A stretch of DNA of 64,000 nucleotides from Blastopirellula marina (GTDB taxonomy: Bacteria > Planctomycetota > Planctomycetia > Pirellulales > Pirellulaceae): assembly GCF_002967765.1 (NCBI RefSeq), contig NZ_PUHY01000010.1:868001-932000 (forward strand). The letters run 5' to 3'. Shown here in pieces: positions 18,801-29,044 of this stretch. The notes under the pieces are model-generated. The model had not been told where the DNA came from. It saw only the letters and a program-made list of their open reading frames with translations, and ran no database searches. How positions within the stretch are numbered: position 1 is the first letter of the stretch; the number at the start of each line of letters is the position of its first letter. The position numbers and the translations under genes were made by a program.

Positions 18801-19059
18801 TTGTGCCTTCCTGCTGAGTTCTCTGGTGATGAAGGAGGCAGGACTACCTCGCATATCATCTGTTACCGGGACCAATCATCCTACGTCCCGCCAAATATCT
18901 TGCCAACCACGAGCCAAACGCCTGATTGTCATAACCAGAGGTTCGGTGAATCCGGCAGCCCGCACACGAGTGCGACCTCAGCCCGATTCGTTTCGCTATT
19001 GGGAACTCATCGGGAAAGGCCTCGCCGCCGAGGTGATACGAAATTAAGGCTCCGCTTTA

Positions 19060-20274
19060 TCATTGTGCGGAGCCATCCTTGAGTTTTTCATCGCGAATTC
19101 GCCGGCGTTCAGCTTCCATGGCCCGTTCGGCCTGTTCCGCTTGCTGCTCGGCCAGATCGCGTATCTGTTCAACTTGCTCTTCCGTGTACTCGCCCATCTC
19201 CATCAATGCATCCGTCTCGATGACCGAAAGGTCGTCGTAGGACAGGAAGCCTTCGCCGACCAATTGTTCGGCGACTTCTTCCGTAATGCCTTCAATGGTG
19301 CTGAACCCAGACACGGCACGTTCGATCTGCTCTTCGAGTTCTTCGCGGAGCATGATCTCGATGTCCCAGCCACACAGTTTGCTTGCGAGACGGACATTTT
19401 GGCCTCGACGACCGATTGCCAAGGAAAGCTGATCTTCGCGAACCAAGACGATGGCGCGACCCATCATCTGGCACAAAATCACTTCCTCGACCTCTGCCGG
19501 TTGCAAGGCATTGGTGATCAGTTCTTGCGGATTCTCGCTCCAGCGCACGATGTCGATGCGTTCGCCGGCAAGTTCATCCACGATATTTTTGATTCGATTA
19601 CCACGAACACCAACGCAGGCGCCAACACAGTCGACGCGCTGATCCGAGCTATCGACGGCGACCTTGCTACGGTAGCCAGGCTCGCGGCTGATGTTGCGAA
19701 TCTCGATGACGTTCTCGGTAATTTCGGGGATTTCCTGTTCGAACAGACGTTCCACGAACTTTTTATTGGTACGGCTGAGAACCACTTTCACGCGGCTCCC
19801 TTGCTTGCGCACCTCGAATATCACCGCTCGCACGCGATCGTTCGCATGGAACGATTCGCCCGGGATTTGTTCGCTACGTGGGAGGATCGCTTCCACGTTA
19901 TCCAAGGTGACGATCGTCGCACCACCCTCACTGCGATGGACGATACCGTTGACCATTTGGCCGATCAGGTCGTCGTACTCTTCGTGCAGCGCATCCCGTT
20001 CGGCTTCACGGATCTTCTGAATAATGACTTGCTTGGCAGTTTGAGCACCGATACGGCCTACGGTCTCTTCCGGATCCATGGGGACACCGTCGATATGACC
20101 GCTAATGGAACCGTCTTTTCGATCGATATTGATCACCACCTCGGCGTCCTCGGAATGGTACTTCCGCGAAGCGGAAACCAATGCCGATTCGATCGCCTGG
20201 AAGACGATTTCCTTGTCGATCTTTTTGTCCCGGTGAATCGCATCTACGATTCGCAAGACTTCAGACGGATTCAT
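19060..20274 (-). CDS. nusA: Transcription termination/antitermination factor NusA
   Basis: This 404-residue NusA has the N-terminal RNA-polymerase-binding domain ([16 protein letters not shown]), an S1 domain, two KH domains ([20 protein letters not shown] and [15 protein letters not shown]), and a short HhH-like segment ([14 protein letters not shown]) before a Glu-rich end. The start is ATG 20274, preceded by GAAGGACTC. A frame upstream of it lacks family sequence. The usual rimP partner is not found upstream; a 259-base gap separates the gene from infB. Confidence 0.97.
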   Translation of the reverse strand: MNPSEVLRIVDAIHRDKKIDKEIVFQAIESALVSASRKYHSEDAEVVINIDRKDGSISGHIDGVPMDPEETVGRIGAQTAKQVIIQKIREAERDALHEEYDDLIGQMVNGIVHRSEGGATIVTLDNVEAILPRSEQIPGESFHANDRVRAVIFEVRKQGSRVKVVLSRTNKKFVERLFEQEIPEITENVIEIRNISREPGYRSKVAVDSSDQRVDCVGACVGVRGNRIKNIVDELAGERIDIVRWSENPQELITNALQPAEVEEVILCQMMGRAIVLVREDQLSLAIGRRGQNVRLASKLCGWDIEIMLREELEEQIERAVSGFSTIEGITEEVAEQLVGEGFLSYDDLSVIETDALMEMGEYTEEQVEQIRDLAEQQAEQAERAMEAERRRIRDEKLKDGSAQ

Positions 20275-20426
20275 GAGTCCTTCACTTTCAACGATAATTG
20301 CTACCCTGGGTTGGTGAGTCGATGGACTCCCTTCCATTGGCCCAGGGCAGGCTTACTTCCGGCAATGGTCTGCCGCGTTTTACCAAATTGTAAGTCGGTC
20401 TTTCGAATACCACGTGGGTTGCCGAA

Positions 20427-21650
20427 TTAGTCTCGCCCTGGTGAGGACAGACGCAGACCTGTTTTTCCATCGAACCAGTGCAACGTTGTCGCCCGGAAAG
20501 CGATCGAGGCTGGTCGATCCTGCAAGCCTAGGATAGATCTATCCAGAGCCACATTCACACCAGCCTTGGCAGTAATCCGAGGCGAAACGGCGCCGTTCGC
20601 CTCATCCGCTGGAAGGCGAATATGGACAAAGCCCACATCTCCCAACGATTCGATCAGTTCTACCTGACCTTGGCCAGCCGCCAACCATTCCGCAGAAGCA
20701 TCCTCTGTTAAAAGAATATCTTCTGGTCGGACACCGAGAGTCACTTTTCTCGAGCCGCTTGGTTCTAACTCGGGGCATTGGCTGGCTGCGAGCTCCAGTT
20801 GAATTCCGCAACCGCGGAACTGGAACCGGCCATTCTCCTGGACCAATTCTCCCTCGAGCAAATTCATACCGGGCGTTCCCAGAAAGCTGGCCACAAACCG
20901 ATTCGCGGGCTTGTGATAAACCTCGCTCGGAGGTCCAACCTGCTGTAAAACTCCCTTATCCATCACTGCGATTCGATCGCCCAGCGTCATCGCTTCGACC
21001 TGATCGTGAGTGACGTAAATCATCGTCGCACCGAGGCGACGATGGAGTTCTTTCAATTCACGCCGCATCTCGACCCGCAACTTGGCGTCAAGATTCGACA
21101 AAGGCTCGTCAAACAAAAAGGCAGCCGGTTCGCGTACGATTGCACGCCCCAGGGCTACCCGCTGACGCTCCCCTCCCGAAAGTTCTCGCGGATAGCGATC
21201 TAGCAGTTTGCCTATTCCTAAGGTATCGGCCACTTGGTCGACCTTCGCGGGAATCTGCTGAAACTGCTCTTCACGTTTCGCAGCACTCTCGGAATTTTGC
21301 CAACGCCGCCACATCCGGGATACCAAGTTCCCACCATAGCGAAGCCGGAGCCCGAACGACATATTTCGTCGGACGGTCATGTGGGGATACAACGCGTAGT
21401 TTTGGAAAACCATTGCGATGTCACGATCTTTTGGCGAAACGTGAGTAACGTCTCGATCCCCAATTGTGATCTGGCCGTTCGAAACCTCTTCCAGACCAGC
21501 AATCATCCGCAATGTGGTCGTTTTTCCACAACCACTGGGACCCACCAGGACCAGAAACTCTCGATCGGCGACCTCTAAGTTCAGCTCGGAAACGGCAGCA
21601 ACTGAATCGGAAAATCGTTTGCTAACTTGGTTTAGAACGACTTTCGCCAT
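20427..21650 (-). CDS. Sugar ABC transporter ATPase (MalK/UgpC/MsmX type)
   Basis: The ~407-residue ATPase has Walker A GPSGCGKTT, Q-loop QNYALYPHM, signature LSGGERQRV, Walker B FLFDEPLSNLD and the H-loop VTHDQVEAM. It also has the C-terminal TOBE/MalK-type regulatory region (LGVRPEDI). Such ATPases power import of maltose, glycerol-3-phosphate and other sugars, and are often shared by several permeases, which would fit the lack of permease genes here. An unusual basic insert (~residues 95-130) between Q-loop and signature is not in typical MsmX. Two ATGs at 21656 and 21650 are possible; the latter is the family-like one. Confidence 0.9.
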   Translation of the reverse strand: MAKVVLNQVSKRFSDSVAAVSELNLEVADREFLVLVGPSGCGKTTTLRMIAGLEEVSNGQITIGDRDVTHVSPKDRDIAMVFQNYALYPHMTVRRNMSFGLRLRYGGNLVSRMWRRWQNSESAAKREEQFQQIPAKVDQVADTLGIGKLLDRYPRELSGGERQRVALGRAIVREPAAFLFDEPLSNLDAKLRVEMRRELKELHRRLGATMIYVTHDQVEAMTLGDRIAVMDKGVLQQVGPPSEVYHKPANRFVASFLGTPGMNLLEGELVQENGRFQFRGCGIQLELAASQCPELEPSGSRKVTLGVRPEDILLTEDASAEWLAAGQGQVELIESLGDVGFVHIRLPADEANGAVSPRITAKAGVNVALDRSILGLQDRPASIAFRATTLHWFDGKTGLRLSSPGRD

Positions 21651-21810
21651 GATCAATTGCTACTGCCTGCCGGCTGGCTTACCTACCAAACGGAAAACGG
21701 CTCTCGAAATGAAAGCCGTGCTACATGCTGAACTTAGTGGCAGTCACAATCCCGCTAAGATACCGGTCTCTAGGCCCAGTGTCAACCAACTGCAACGCTA
21801 GCGACCCCGA

Positions 21811-23121
21811 CTAAACCCCGCGAATGGCGATTGCCGAGGCCTGACCTTGCGGGCTGAAATTCAAGCTGACGAACACCCCGTCGGACGAGATCTCTTGGGG
21901 CTCGCACCCCACATTCAGATCGCATTTGGGGTCACGCGTAGCGAAACCAAGCGTACCGGGGAGTGTTTTACGCTGTTGAGCGAGCAGACTACCAATGACT
22001 TCTACGATGCCGCTGCCGGCACCCAGGTTACCGAAGTAACTCTTCATTGCAATGACCGGAGTTTTATTTGCCAAGTCTCCCAAAAATTTTGTCAGACCGG
22101 CAGCTTCATCCCAATCAGACTGCTGAGCCCCCAATCCGTGGGAGTTAATATGCTGGATATCGCCAGGCTTGATTCCGGCGTCGCGGCAAACAATCGCCAA
22201 AGCATTGGCAATCGCGGTCGGCCGGTCGGCCGTTCGATCAGCATTCCAACCCGTGGAAATCGATTGCCCGAGCACTTCTCCCAGAATCTTGGCGCCGCGG
22301 GCCTCTGCATGTTCAAGCGATTCAAGCACGAGGGCCCCTGCCCCTTCACCGATTACCATACCACGACGATTCAGGTCGAACGGCAGGCATCTCCCTGCCT
22401 CTTCGTCGCTTCCCTCGTTGATCGGGTCCTGTAGGAAAGTGTGCACCGTTCGTGTTTCATGCACGCGCGTACCCGTCGAGCCTGAGATGATCACGTCGGC
22501 GTGCCCACGAGCAATAGTCATCATGGCTTCGCCCAAAGCAGCCCCAGCCGACGCTTCGCGCAGGGTGATCGAGTTATTGGGACCACGCATATCGTTGAAG
22601 ATCGCAACGTGGGAAGCCGGCATGTTTGGCAAATACTTGAGCAGCCACAGCGGCGTGATCTCAGGGAGCCCCTTTTCTGCCCACTTCTCGAAGGCGAATT
22701 CACCACCTTCATTCAGACAGGCAGCCGTCGCTTTGTCGAACTCTTCGGGGAGCGTCATCATATAGTCGGAACCAAAAATGACACCCGACTTTTCCGGGTC
22801 GTAATCCCCCACCGCCAGACCGCTGTGCTGAAGCGCTCGCTGTGCGGCTGCGACACCCATTTGGATCTCGCGGCACATCACCTTCAGATTCTTTCGAATC
22901 GAACGTGTCTGCTCTTTGCTGACGTCGCCAAAGTCGCCGATATGACCGGTGAATTCAGTCGCTTCACCGGCGTACGGACTCGGCAGCGCATCAGCCGGAA
23001 GGCTCTCGATTTTGCGAATTCCAGATACGCCAGCTCCAAGGGCATTGGCGAAGGAGTCCAGATCCATGCCAAGCGGGCTGATCTGTCCCATACCGGTAAT
23101 GACTACTCGTCTCGATTGCAT
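21811..23121 (-). CDS. Degenerate beta-ketoacyl synthase (KAS II-like)
   Basis: This 436-residue protein has the thiolase fold of FabF throughout (VVITGMGQISPLG, GEGAGALVLES). The active site is altered. Where FabF has the Cys of T-A-C-x-S, this protein reads LREASAGAAL (Ser at ~191). The first catalytic His remains (NSHG, ~328), but the second is Asn (FGN at ~365 instead of FGH). Condensation is therefore unlikely. Such proteins act as chain-length factors or decarboxylating partners in other systems. The start is ATG 23121, giving QSRRVVITG. It lies about 4 kb from the main fab cluster. Confidence 0.85.
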   Translation of the reverse strand: MQSRRVVITGMGQISPLGMDLDSFANALGAGVSGIRKIESLPADALPSPYAGEATEFTGHIGDFGDVSKEQTRSIRKNLKVMCREIQMGVAAAQRALQHSGLAVGDYDPEKSGVIFGSDYMMTLPEEFDKATAACLNEGGEFAFEKWAEKGLPEITPLWLLKYLPNMPASHVAIFNDMRGPNNSITLREASAGAALGEAMMTIARGHADVIISGSTGTRVHETRTVHTFLQDPINEGSDEEAGRCLPFDLNRRGMVIGEGAGALVLESLEHAEARGAKILGEVLGQSISTGWNADRTADRPTAIANALAIVCRDAGIKPGDIQHINSHGLGAQQSDWDEAAGLTKFLGDLANKTPVIAMKSYFGNLGAGSGIVEVIGSLLAQQRKTLPGTLGFATRDPKCDLNVGCEPQEISSDGVFVSLNFSPQGQASAIAIRGV

Positions 23122-23365
23122 TCGTACGCCTATCGACACCGGGGCAAAAGAGTGCATGCCGTGGGTGCTGGGGATTCTTAATAGTGACCCAAAATTCTAG
23201 GGCACCATGGCGGTGATGTCGATGGGAGCCAGCAGGCCCTAACCTGCTCTGGGGCACGATATCACCCGCCTCGTCGCTGGATATTAAATGGCCGAACGTC
23301 TTGCGAGTCCTGACATAAACCCAGCCAGGGTAATCGCCCCCAAACGTGAGGGTGGCGAGTGAGGA

Positions 23366-24628
23366 CTAGTAACGGCCACGACTGTCGACTGCAGCAGGCT
23401 GAGCACTCCTAACCGGCTGGCCAGCTCCCGTCTTGGCGTCCCCTTTGAACTCCACGAACATTAAACCATCCGCCCTGGGGGGACGCTCTGGCAATAGGCC
23501 CGCTAAACTAGGCAATTGCGGGGCCGTGCCGGCTATTCCAGCCTGCGGACGAGCCACGACACCGCAACTGATCAGAAGTACCTGATCAGAAGGCCAGCGA
23601 AAACGCTCGTGCAGCCGCCAACTAACCATTTGTGGAATTTGAATATCGACGGCCTGACGCGTTCCGGAGGTGGGCACATCGACGTCGACGGTGACAAACT
23701 TCTCGATCTGATCGACACTGCACTTCAGCACGGCGTCGATCATCTTATCGTCAGGTGTCAGCAGCGGGCTGACCTCCATGGCGAAACCCTCTTCAATCTG
23801 GTCACTTTGCAATTCGTAGCCGGGGAAAGTCTGTGTCGCACGAACACCGCGGACGAATGTACGGGGCTGAAGCATCGAGATCGTGCTCGACTGGCCGTTG
23901 TGAACCAGGAGGTCGGCCGCGTGATGCTCGCGAAAATCGCTACGCTGCCGTAGTTCGTTCAATAGCACGGCAGCGTTCTCCTTACTCATCAGCCACGCTT
24001 CAATTCCGGGCGTTTTCACGGAAACGGGCTGCATCATGCGGTAAGCCAGGCGGCGCCAGTTGGGGCTTGTCACGGTCACCATTCGCACGCCAAGCTTCTT
24101 CACTTCAGCTTGGCTATCAACAAATTTTGTGACCACCTCGGTGACCACTTCCTGCATTTCGACGGTGTGATAAACGCGCAATGTGCTCTTATTAGCGTGC
24201 AACATTCCCAGAGGTTCGCCGAACCAGACATCGGTTCCGGTTTCTCGCAAAATCCAATCAATGATGGCCTGCTCGGGCTTCGCGGTGGTGGTCACGCGCG
24301 AGGTGTAAGGAGTGATGTCATAGTCACGCCAGACCTGGCCAGCACCATTGGGCAGCTCTTTCAGGCCGGAGGTTACCTTCAGTAGCGTTCCGGAGGAAGA
24401 AACACCTTCTTTCGGAGGCGTTGCCGGATCACTGGCAAAAGCGGCTGGCTGAACATTTGAGGAAGGACGACTCGGAACTGACGCCCCGGGATTTCGCCAC
24501 TGCAAGGAGGAATTCGCCCCGCCTGTTACCCCGCCACTGACAGGCATGGGGCGAGGTTCCGACTGAGCGGACGCTGTTTGAGCGATGCAAGCGACCATCA
24601 GAATGCTGTAAAGGCATCCACGTGCCAT
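23366..24628 (-). CDS. Exported secretin-like protein
   Basis: The 420-residue protein starts at ATG 24628 with an AAGGAGG ribosome site and a signal peptide (LYSILMVACIAQTASA). After a Pro/Ser-rich stretch, residues ~105-190 contain a DYDITPYT block and an EVVTEVVTKFVDSQ block that resemble secretin N-type domains. Residues ~255-330 carry a secretin-like beta region (GYELQSDQIEEGFAMEVSPLL, then DAVLKCSVDQIEKFVTV). It is shorter than GspD/PilQ and lacks their repeated N-domains, so it may not form a type II pore. Function is inferred only from fold resemblance. Confidence 0.6.
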   Translation of the reverse strand: MARGCLYSILMVACIAQTASAQSEPRPMPVSGGVTGGANSSLQWRNPGASVPSRPSSNVQPAAFASDPATPPKEGVSSSGTLLKVTSGLKELPNGAGQVWRDYDITPYTSRVTTTAKPEQAIIDWILRETGTDVWFGEPLGMLHANKSTLRVYHTVEMQEVVTEVVTKFVDSQAEVKKLGVRMVTVTSPNWRRLAYRMMQPVSVKTPGIEAWLMSKENAAVLLNELRQRSDFREHHAADLLVHNGQSSTISMLQPRTFVRGVRATQTFPGYELQSDQIEEGFAMEVSPLLTPDDKMIDAVLKCSVDQIEKFVTVDVDVPTSGTRQAVDIQIPQMVSWRLHERFRWPSDQVLLISCGVVARPQAGIAGTAPQLPSLAGLLPERPPRADGLMFVEFKGDAKTGAGQPVRSAQPAAVDSRGRY

Positions 24629-24771
24629 GATTCAATCCTCCTTGAATTTACGCCGATACAGCCTCGCCGATTCCATGATTTGGCTGAGAATTATCGTCGA
24701 AAGTCGCCGGAGTATAGAAACGCGTTAAAGTCGCAGCAAGACGAATCGAGTGATAGCACCCGAGGATTCGC

Positions 24772-25698
24772 CTAAAGAAGATCATTCAGCCAATCATCCT
24801 CCTTTGGTGCTGGCTTTTTAGCAGGAGCTGCAGGATTGGTGATCGGAGGCTTGGCCGTTGAAGGAGAAGAAGACTTTGACGCCGTTTCCCTTGGTGGACT
24901 CTTGGCAGGCCGAGTCGACGCCGGCTTCGACCGCTTTAGAGACGCATCGCTGAACAAATCGATGTCATCAACCTCGTATTCCGGCAGCGTTAGCTTCTGA
25001 GGCTCTGAAGAAGATGACTTGCCTTTGGTTGCCGCCACGGGCGCCGGCTTCGATCGCCTCTCACCGACGACCCTGCCCTTACCTGGATCGCGGATAACCT
25101 TTTCAAGCTTGCCGTTCCGCTCTTTGGCCAGACGCTCTTCCCGCTTCGGATCGCTCATGACACCCAGGCGCTGCATCAGCACGTACCAGACGAGAGCGAT
25201 CCCTGCCGAGACAATGAGCCCAAGGATTGTACCGATCATTGGCCCGACAACGATCCGAGCGGCAACCACCGCAACAAGACAGAGAAAAAGCCCGCACAGA
25301 GCTGACATAATCATGAAGTCGCGGGGGGTGGAAAGCTCGTGCAACTGCGTCTCGAGCCATCGCTCCCACTTTGTCTTGGGCTCGGTCCCCTTGGCCAAAG
25401 CTTCCGAAGTAAGATCCTCGAAGAAGGCCTCCAGCTTGATGTGGTACCCACACTGCTTGCAGAGATACTCACCAGCTGGCAGATGATTACTGCACTTCGG
25501 ACAATCGGTCGCCTTCGGCCGATCATCATCCTGGGCCTGCGGCTCGTAATTGGGTTCGACCAACTTGGCCAACCCCTCAGGTCGCGGCTTCTGAACATTG
25601 ACGGGGCTTAGGCACTTCGGGCAGCGAACACTATGCCCAATGTAGCGTTCCTCGGCTTTGATACCGACACCGCAACATGGACAAGAAACTCGAATCAT
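24772..25698 (-). CDS. Zinc-ribbon membrane protein
   Basis: The start at ATG 25698 gives 308 residues beginning IRVSCPCCGVGIKAEERY. Two zinc-ribbon units are visible, CPCC...CPKC near the N-terminus and CPKC...CKQC at ~70-90. Two membrane segments follow at ~130-180 (MIMSALCGLFLCLVAVVA and MIGTILGLIVSAGIALVWYV), then a long Ser/Pro/Lys-rich tail ending DDWLNDLL. The function is unknown. The gene is divergent from another zinc-ribbon membrane protein at 25979. Confidence 0.7.
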   Translation of the reverse strand: MIRVSCPCCGVGIKAEERYIGHSVRCPKCLSPVNVQKPRPEGLAKLVEPNYEPQAQDDDRPKATDCPKCSNHLPAGEYLCKQCGYHIKLEAFFEDLTSEALAKGTEPKTKWERWLETQLHELSTPRDFMIMSALCGLFLCLVAVVAARIVVGPMIGTILGLIVSAGIALVWYVLMQRLGVMSDPKREERLAKERNGKLEKVIRDPGKGRVVGERRSKPAPVAATKGKSSSSEPQKLTLPEYEVDDIDLFSDASLKRSKPASTRPAKSPPRETASKSSSPSTAKPPITNPAAPAKKPAPKEDDWLNDLL

Positions 25699-25834
25699 GG
25701 ACAAGGGCTCATGAGTGAAAGGTTTCGATTCGCTCAGCAACTCGCCGGAGCGAATCACTTCCATATCAGATCTTTCCCCAAAATGGCCGAAAACGCAAGG
25801 TTTGGCCCAAGGAAACCTAACCCAGAACGAATAG

Positions 25835-25851
25835 GTCAGGTCTGATCTGAC
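25835..25851. promoter_or_regulatory. Inverted repeat in divergent promoter region
   Basis: GTCAG (25835-25839) and CTGAC (25847-25851) flank a 7-base spacer in the 280-base gap between two divergently transcribed zinc-ribbon genes. It could be a shared operator. The arms are only 5 bp, so chance is possible. Nothing else stands out in this gap. Confidence 0.25.
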
Positions 25852-25978
25852 GAGTCAAAAAAACTGCGAACCTAACTTTTATTAACCGCGTGAAGTGGGC
25901 TGCTGAAGATAGCATTCGCGCTTACAGACGAATAAAATCGACCTGACAACGTTCCCCCCAACCGGACAGCTATTATCT

Positions 25979-27187
25979 ATGCCGAAGCTCTTTGTCGTCT
26001 GCCCGAACTGTAAAGCCAAATATTCCGTTGCCAACAAAGATATCGCGGGAAAGCCGGTAAAATGCCAAAAGTGCGCTCAACGATTTCCAGCCAAGGTCTA
26101 CGCCGCTGCGGCCGCCAAACCAGTCGCAGCCCGATCCGCACCGAATCCCGTGGGATTTAGCGATAGCGACCTCTTCGGCGATGGTACGGAAACGGAGGAT
26201 ATATTTTCCGACCTGGCATCCCCCAGTTCGCCAGCACCAACGCTAGGCTCGCTTCCACCAGTTGCACGAAAAAAAGCTGCATCGCGATCGATTCCCATTG
26301 TCCCGATCGCCATGGGAGGTGGTGGCATTGCACTTGTGGCTGCAATTGTCCTGGTCGTGATGTCGATCGCCAACAATTCTGGTGACTGGGGCGGCTCGAG
26401 CATCCCGCCACTGCCCAGCAGCAGCTCCCCTGCGGGACAGTCGTTCGCAGGCGGGACTCCGGGCAACAGCCAAGCCGACTTCGAGCAGCATCACCAAGTA
26501 CTCGACACGCAGATGAAGCTCATGAATCGCTTTATCGATGCCATGGAAGCGGTTAACGGCGAGCAAGATTTACCCCAGTTCATTACCACTGTAAAAGGCC
26601 TTTCTTCGGAACTGCGTAGCCTGGCTGGCCAGGTCGCCAACCTTCCGCGAATCTCATCCGAGAACAACAAGAAGCTCAGCCAGGAGGCGGAGCGACGCAC
26701 CAAAGAATTCCTGCCTCGTATGAAAGCGGCAGGTCAGAGAATGGCTCAGTACAATCGGAACGCAGATGTGACCAACGCGATGCTCGACTTCCAAGCTGCC
26801 GGAAAGGAGGTTAGTAATGCAATTACTGTTGCTCGAGAACGTCTTGCAACCAACTCTGCCCCGAAACGCCAGACATCCTCTCCAACGCGTCGTCGATCCA
26901 ACAAGCCACTGACCGACTTCCAGTCGAGATACGGTTTTGAGAACACCGTGACCTTCCAAGGTCAAGAATTGAAGGTCGAACATGGACAGCTCATCACCGA
27001 GCAACTGAAACCTATGCTGGCCGATACTGCGTCAGCCGCCAGTTCTAGCAGCAATAGCGGCGGCGTGGTCGAATTACACTACGAGGGTGATATCAACGAC
27101 CTAGTTCCCCACATTACGTTTGCAGAGATCAAACGTGTTGATGCCAGCGAACGAATCATCTACCTGAATTCGATAAGCTTCCCGTAG
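25979..27187 (+). CDS. MJ0042-type zinc-finger membrane protein
   Basis: This 402-residue protein begins with a zinc ribbon (FVVCPNCKAKYSV ... VKCQKCAQRF), the pattern of MJ0042/Tim44-like fingers. A basic, Ala/Pro-rich linker follows, then one membrane segment (~105-130, IAMGGGGIALVAAIVLVVMS). Residues ~160-290 form a helical, coiled-coil-like region, and a small C-terminal domain ends at FP. The finger is probably cytoplasmic and the C-terminal part outside. Specific function unknown. Confidence 0.75.
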   Translation: MPKLFVVCPNCKAKYSVANKDIAGKPVKCQKCAQRFPAKVYAAAAAKPVAARSAPNPVGFSDSDLFGDGTETEDIFSDLASPSSPAPTLGSLPPVARKKAASRSIPIVPIAMGGGGIALVAAIVLVVMSIANNSGDWGGSSIPPLPSSSSPAGQSFAGGTPGNSQADFEQHHQVLDTQMKLMNRFIDAMEAVNGEQDLPQFITTVKGLSSELRSLAGQVANLPRISSENNKKLSQEAERRTKEFLPRMKAAGQRMAQYNRNADVTNAMLDFQAAGKEVSNAITVARERLATNSAPKRQTSSPTRRRSNKPLTDFQSRYGFENTVTFQGQELKVEHGQLITEQLKPMLADTASAASSSSNSGGVVELHYEGDINDLVPHITFAEIKRVDASERIIYLNSISFP

Positions 27188-27222
27188 ATGTAGCCCCAAA
27201 AAACAACGACACTTACGAAACA

Positions 27223-27258
27223 AAACAGCCCTGGCGAGAAACCTCACCAGGGCTGTTT
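27223..27258. terminator. Bidirectional terminator
   Basis: AAACAGCCCTGG (27223-27234) pairs perfectly with CCAGGGCTGTTT (27247-27258) across a 12-base loop. It sits between the converging ends of the zinc-finger gene (+) and fabF (-) and can serve both. Confidence 0.8.
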
Positions 27259-27301
27259 GCTGCTTGAATTTTGCTGCTTGCTAAGCACTGAGCAAAAAAT
27301 A

Positions 27302-28543
27302 CTACTCGGCGTATTCTTTCGCGATCACGCATGCATTGTGACCACCGAATCCGAAGCTGTTGCTCATCGCGTAGCTTACCTTGCGATTCTTCGCTTCGTT
27401 TGGCGTGTAATCCAAGTCACATGCCGGATCGGGATTAGTGAGATTGATGGTTGGCGGAATCACGCCGTCGTTGATCGCCTTGATACAAGCAATCAACTCA
27501 ATACCACCACTGGCGCCCAACGAATGACCAAGCGAGCTCTTGGTGCTCGAAACGGCCAACTTGTAGGCGTGGTCGCCATAGACCGTCTTAATCGCGATCG
27601 TCTCGGCCTTGTCCCCCGGAGGAGTACTGGTGCCGTGTGCGTTGATGTAGTCGATCTTCTGTGGGTCGAGAGCGGCATCATTCAGGGCGTTTTGCATCGC
27701 CCGAGCTGCGCCACGACCTTCAGGATCAGGCGAGGTGATATGACCACCGTCGCCGCTACAACCAAAGCCAACGAGCTCTGCCAAGATGTTGGCACCGCGA
27801 GCTTTGGCATGTTCGAGCTCTTCGAGGACGACCACCCCGGCCCCCTCGGCCATGACAAAACCATCGCGGCCCAAGTCGAATGGACGGCTGGCTTTGACGG
27901 GATCGTCGTTACGGAACGACAATGCTTTCATGTTGGAGAAAGCACTGATTCCCATCGGCGTGATACCCGCTTCAGTACCACCGGAGATCATGACGTCCGC
28001 TTCGTCGTACTGAATCGCCTTGAGAGCATCGCCCAAAGCATTGGTCGCACTGGCACAAGCGGTAGCCACTGTATAGTTCGGGCCCCGCAATCCGTAGCGA
28101 ATCGAGATATTTCCACCTGCAGCATTGAGCATCAGGCGCGGGATCGTCATTGGCGAGACACGATCGGCACCCTTGGTCAGCAGTTTCTCGGTTTGCTCTT
28201 CGATCGTGGCGATACCACCGACCCCTGACCCGAGAATCACGCCACAGCGATATGAATCTTCCTGCGAGAAATCGAGGCCCGACGAAGCCACGGCATCGAT
28301 TCCAGCCACCATTCCAAATTGCGAGAAACGATCGAGACGCTTCTGCTCTTTGGAATCGATGTACTCATCAGGCGCCCAATCATGAACGTCGGCCGCAAAT
28401 TTCACCTTGAATCGGGAGGTATCCAGGATCTTGATATCATGGATGCCGCTCTCGCCGGCAATCAGCTTGGACCAAAACGTATCCAACTGGCAGCTTAGCG
28501 AGGAGACAATCCCCATTCCGGTAACGACAACACGACGTTTCAT
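27302..28543 (-). CDS. fabF: 3-oxoacyl-ACP synthase II
   Basis: FabF condenses malonyl-ACP with acyl-ACP in fatty-acid elongation. The 413-residue protein has the full Cys-His-His site: TACAS (Cys ~162), NAHGTSTP and SLGHSLGASG. It is the last gene of a minus-strand cluster rpmF-fabD-fabG-acpP-fabF, 49 bases after acpP, and ends at a strong bidirectional terminator. It contrasts with the inactive-looking paralogue at 21811-23121. Confidence 0.97.
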   Translation of the reverse strand: MKRRVVVTGMGIVSSLSCQLDTFWSKLIAGESGIHDIKILDTSRFKVKFAADVHDWAPDEYIDSKEQKRLDRFSQFGMVAGIDAVASSGLDFSQEDSYRCGVILGSGVGGIATIEEQTEKLLTKGADRVSPMTIPRLMLNAAGGNISIRYGLRGPNYTVATACASATNALGDALKAIQYDEADVMISGGTEAGITPMGISAFSNMKALSFRNDDPVKASRPFDLGRDGFVMAEGAGVVVLEELEHAKARGANILAELVGFGCSGDGGHITSPDPEGRGAARAMQNALNDAALDPQKIDYINAHGTSTPPGDKAETIAIKTVYGDHAYKLAVSSTKSSLGHSLGASGGIELIACIKAINDGVIPPTINLTNPDPACDLDYTPNEAKNRKVSYAMSNSFGFGGHNACVIAKEYAE

Positions 28544-28592
28544 GATTCAGTGAACGCTTGGGGTTCTAGCGAGAAGAAATAGAATCGGCAGT

Positions 28593-28829
28593 TTACGAGT
28601 TCTTGGCTTCTTCCAAGTAATCGATAGCCTGACCGACCGTTTCAATCTTATCCGCGGAATCTTCCGGGATGTCGATATCAAATTCTTCTTCCAATTCCAT
28701 AACCAGCTCGACCATGTCGAGGGAATCGGCGCCCAAGTCGTTCACGAACGAACTTTCACGAGAAACCTTTTCCTTATCAACACCTAGCTGACTAGCAACA
28801 ATCTCGATTACACGCTCTTCTACCGACAC
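28593..28829 (-). CDS. acpP: Acyl carrier protein
   Basis: The 78-residue acidic protein has the phosphopantetheine site GADSLD (Ser ~37) and the usual four-helix pattern. Translation starts at GTG 28829 behind a strong GGAGGAC site. ACP carries the growing acyl chain between FabD, FabG, FabF and other enzymes, and lies between fabG and fabF as in most bacteria. Confidence 0.98.
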   Translation of the reverse strand: MSVEERVIEIVASQLGVDKEKVSRESSFVNDLGADSLDMVELVMELEEEFDIDIPEDSADKIETVGQAIDYLEEAKNS

Positions 28830-29044
28830 GACGTGTCCTCCGTTTTGGGGCGAGGGACCGTTTGAGGGTCCCTTTAGATGGCCTAAGTTGATTTATTATT
28901 AAGGTTCAAGCTCAACAAGATAGATGACCCAAGTAAAACGGGTCAAGGTGGACACCACCCGATCCATCCTATATTTTCAGGAAACACGCTCTTAGAAAAT
29001 TTCGATAATCTAAGTCAATGCCACTAGGGCGTTTCCATGATTTA

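Noticed and set aside
18801-19059. YlxR/L7Ae-type gene between nusA and infB
   Set aside because: No frame in this 259-base gap resembles either protein.
19063-20430. 455-residue plus-strand frame opposite nusA
   Set aside because: It mirrors nusA codon use, has no ribosome site or known motif, and nusA is unambiguous on the other strand.
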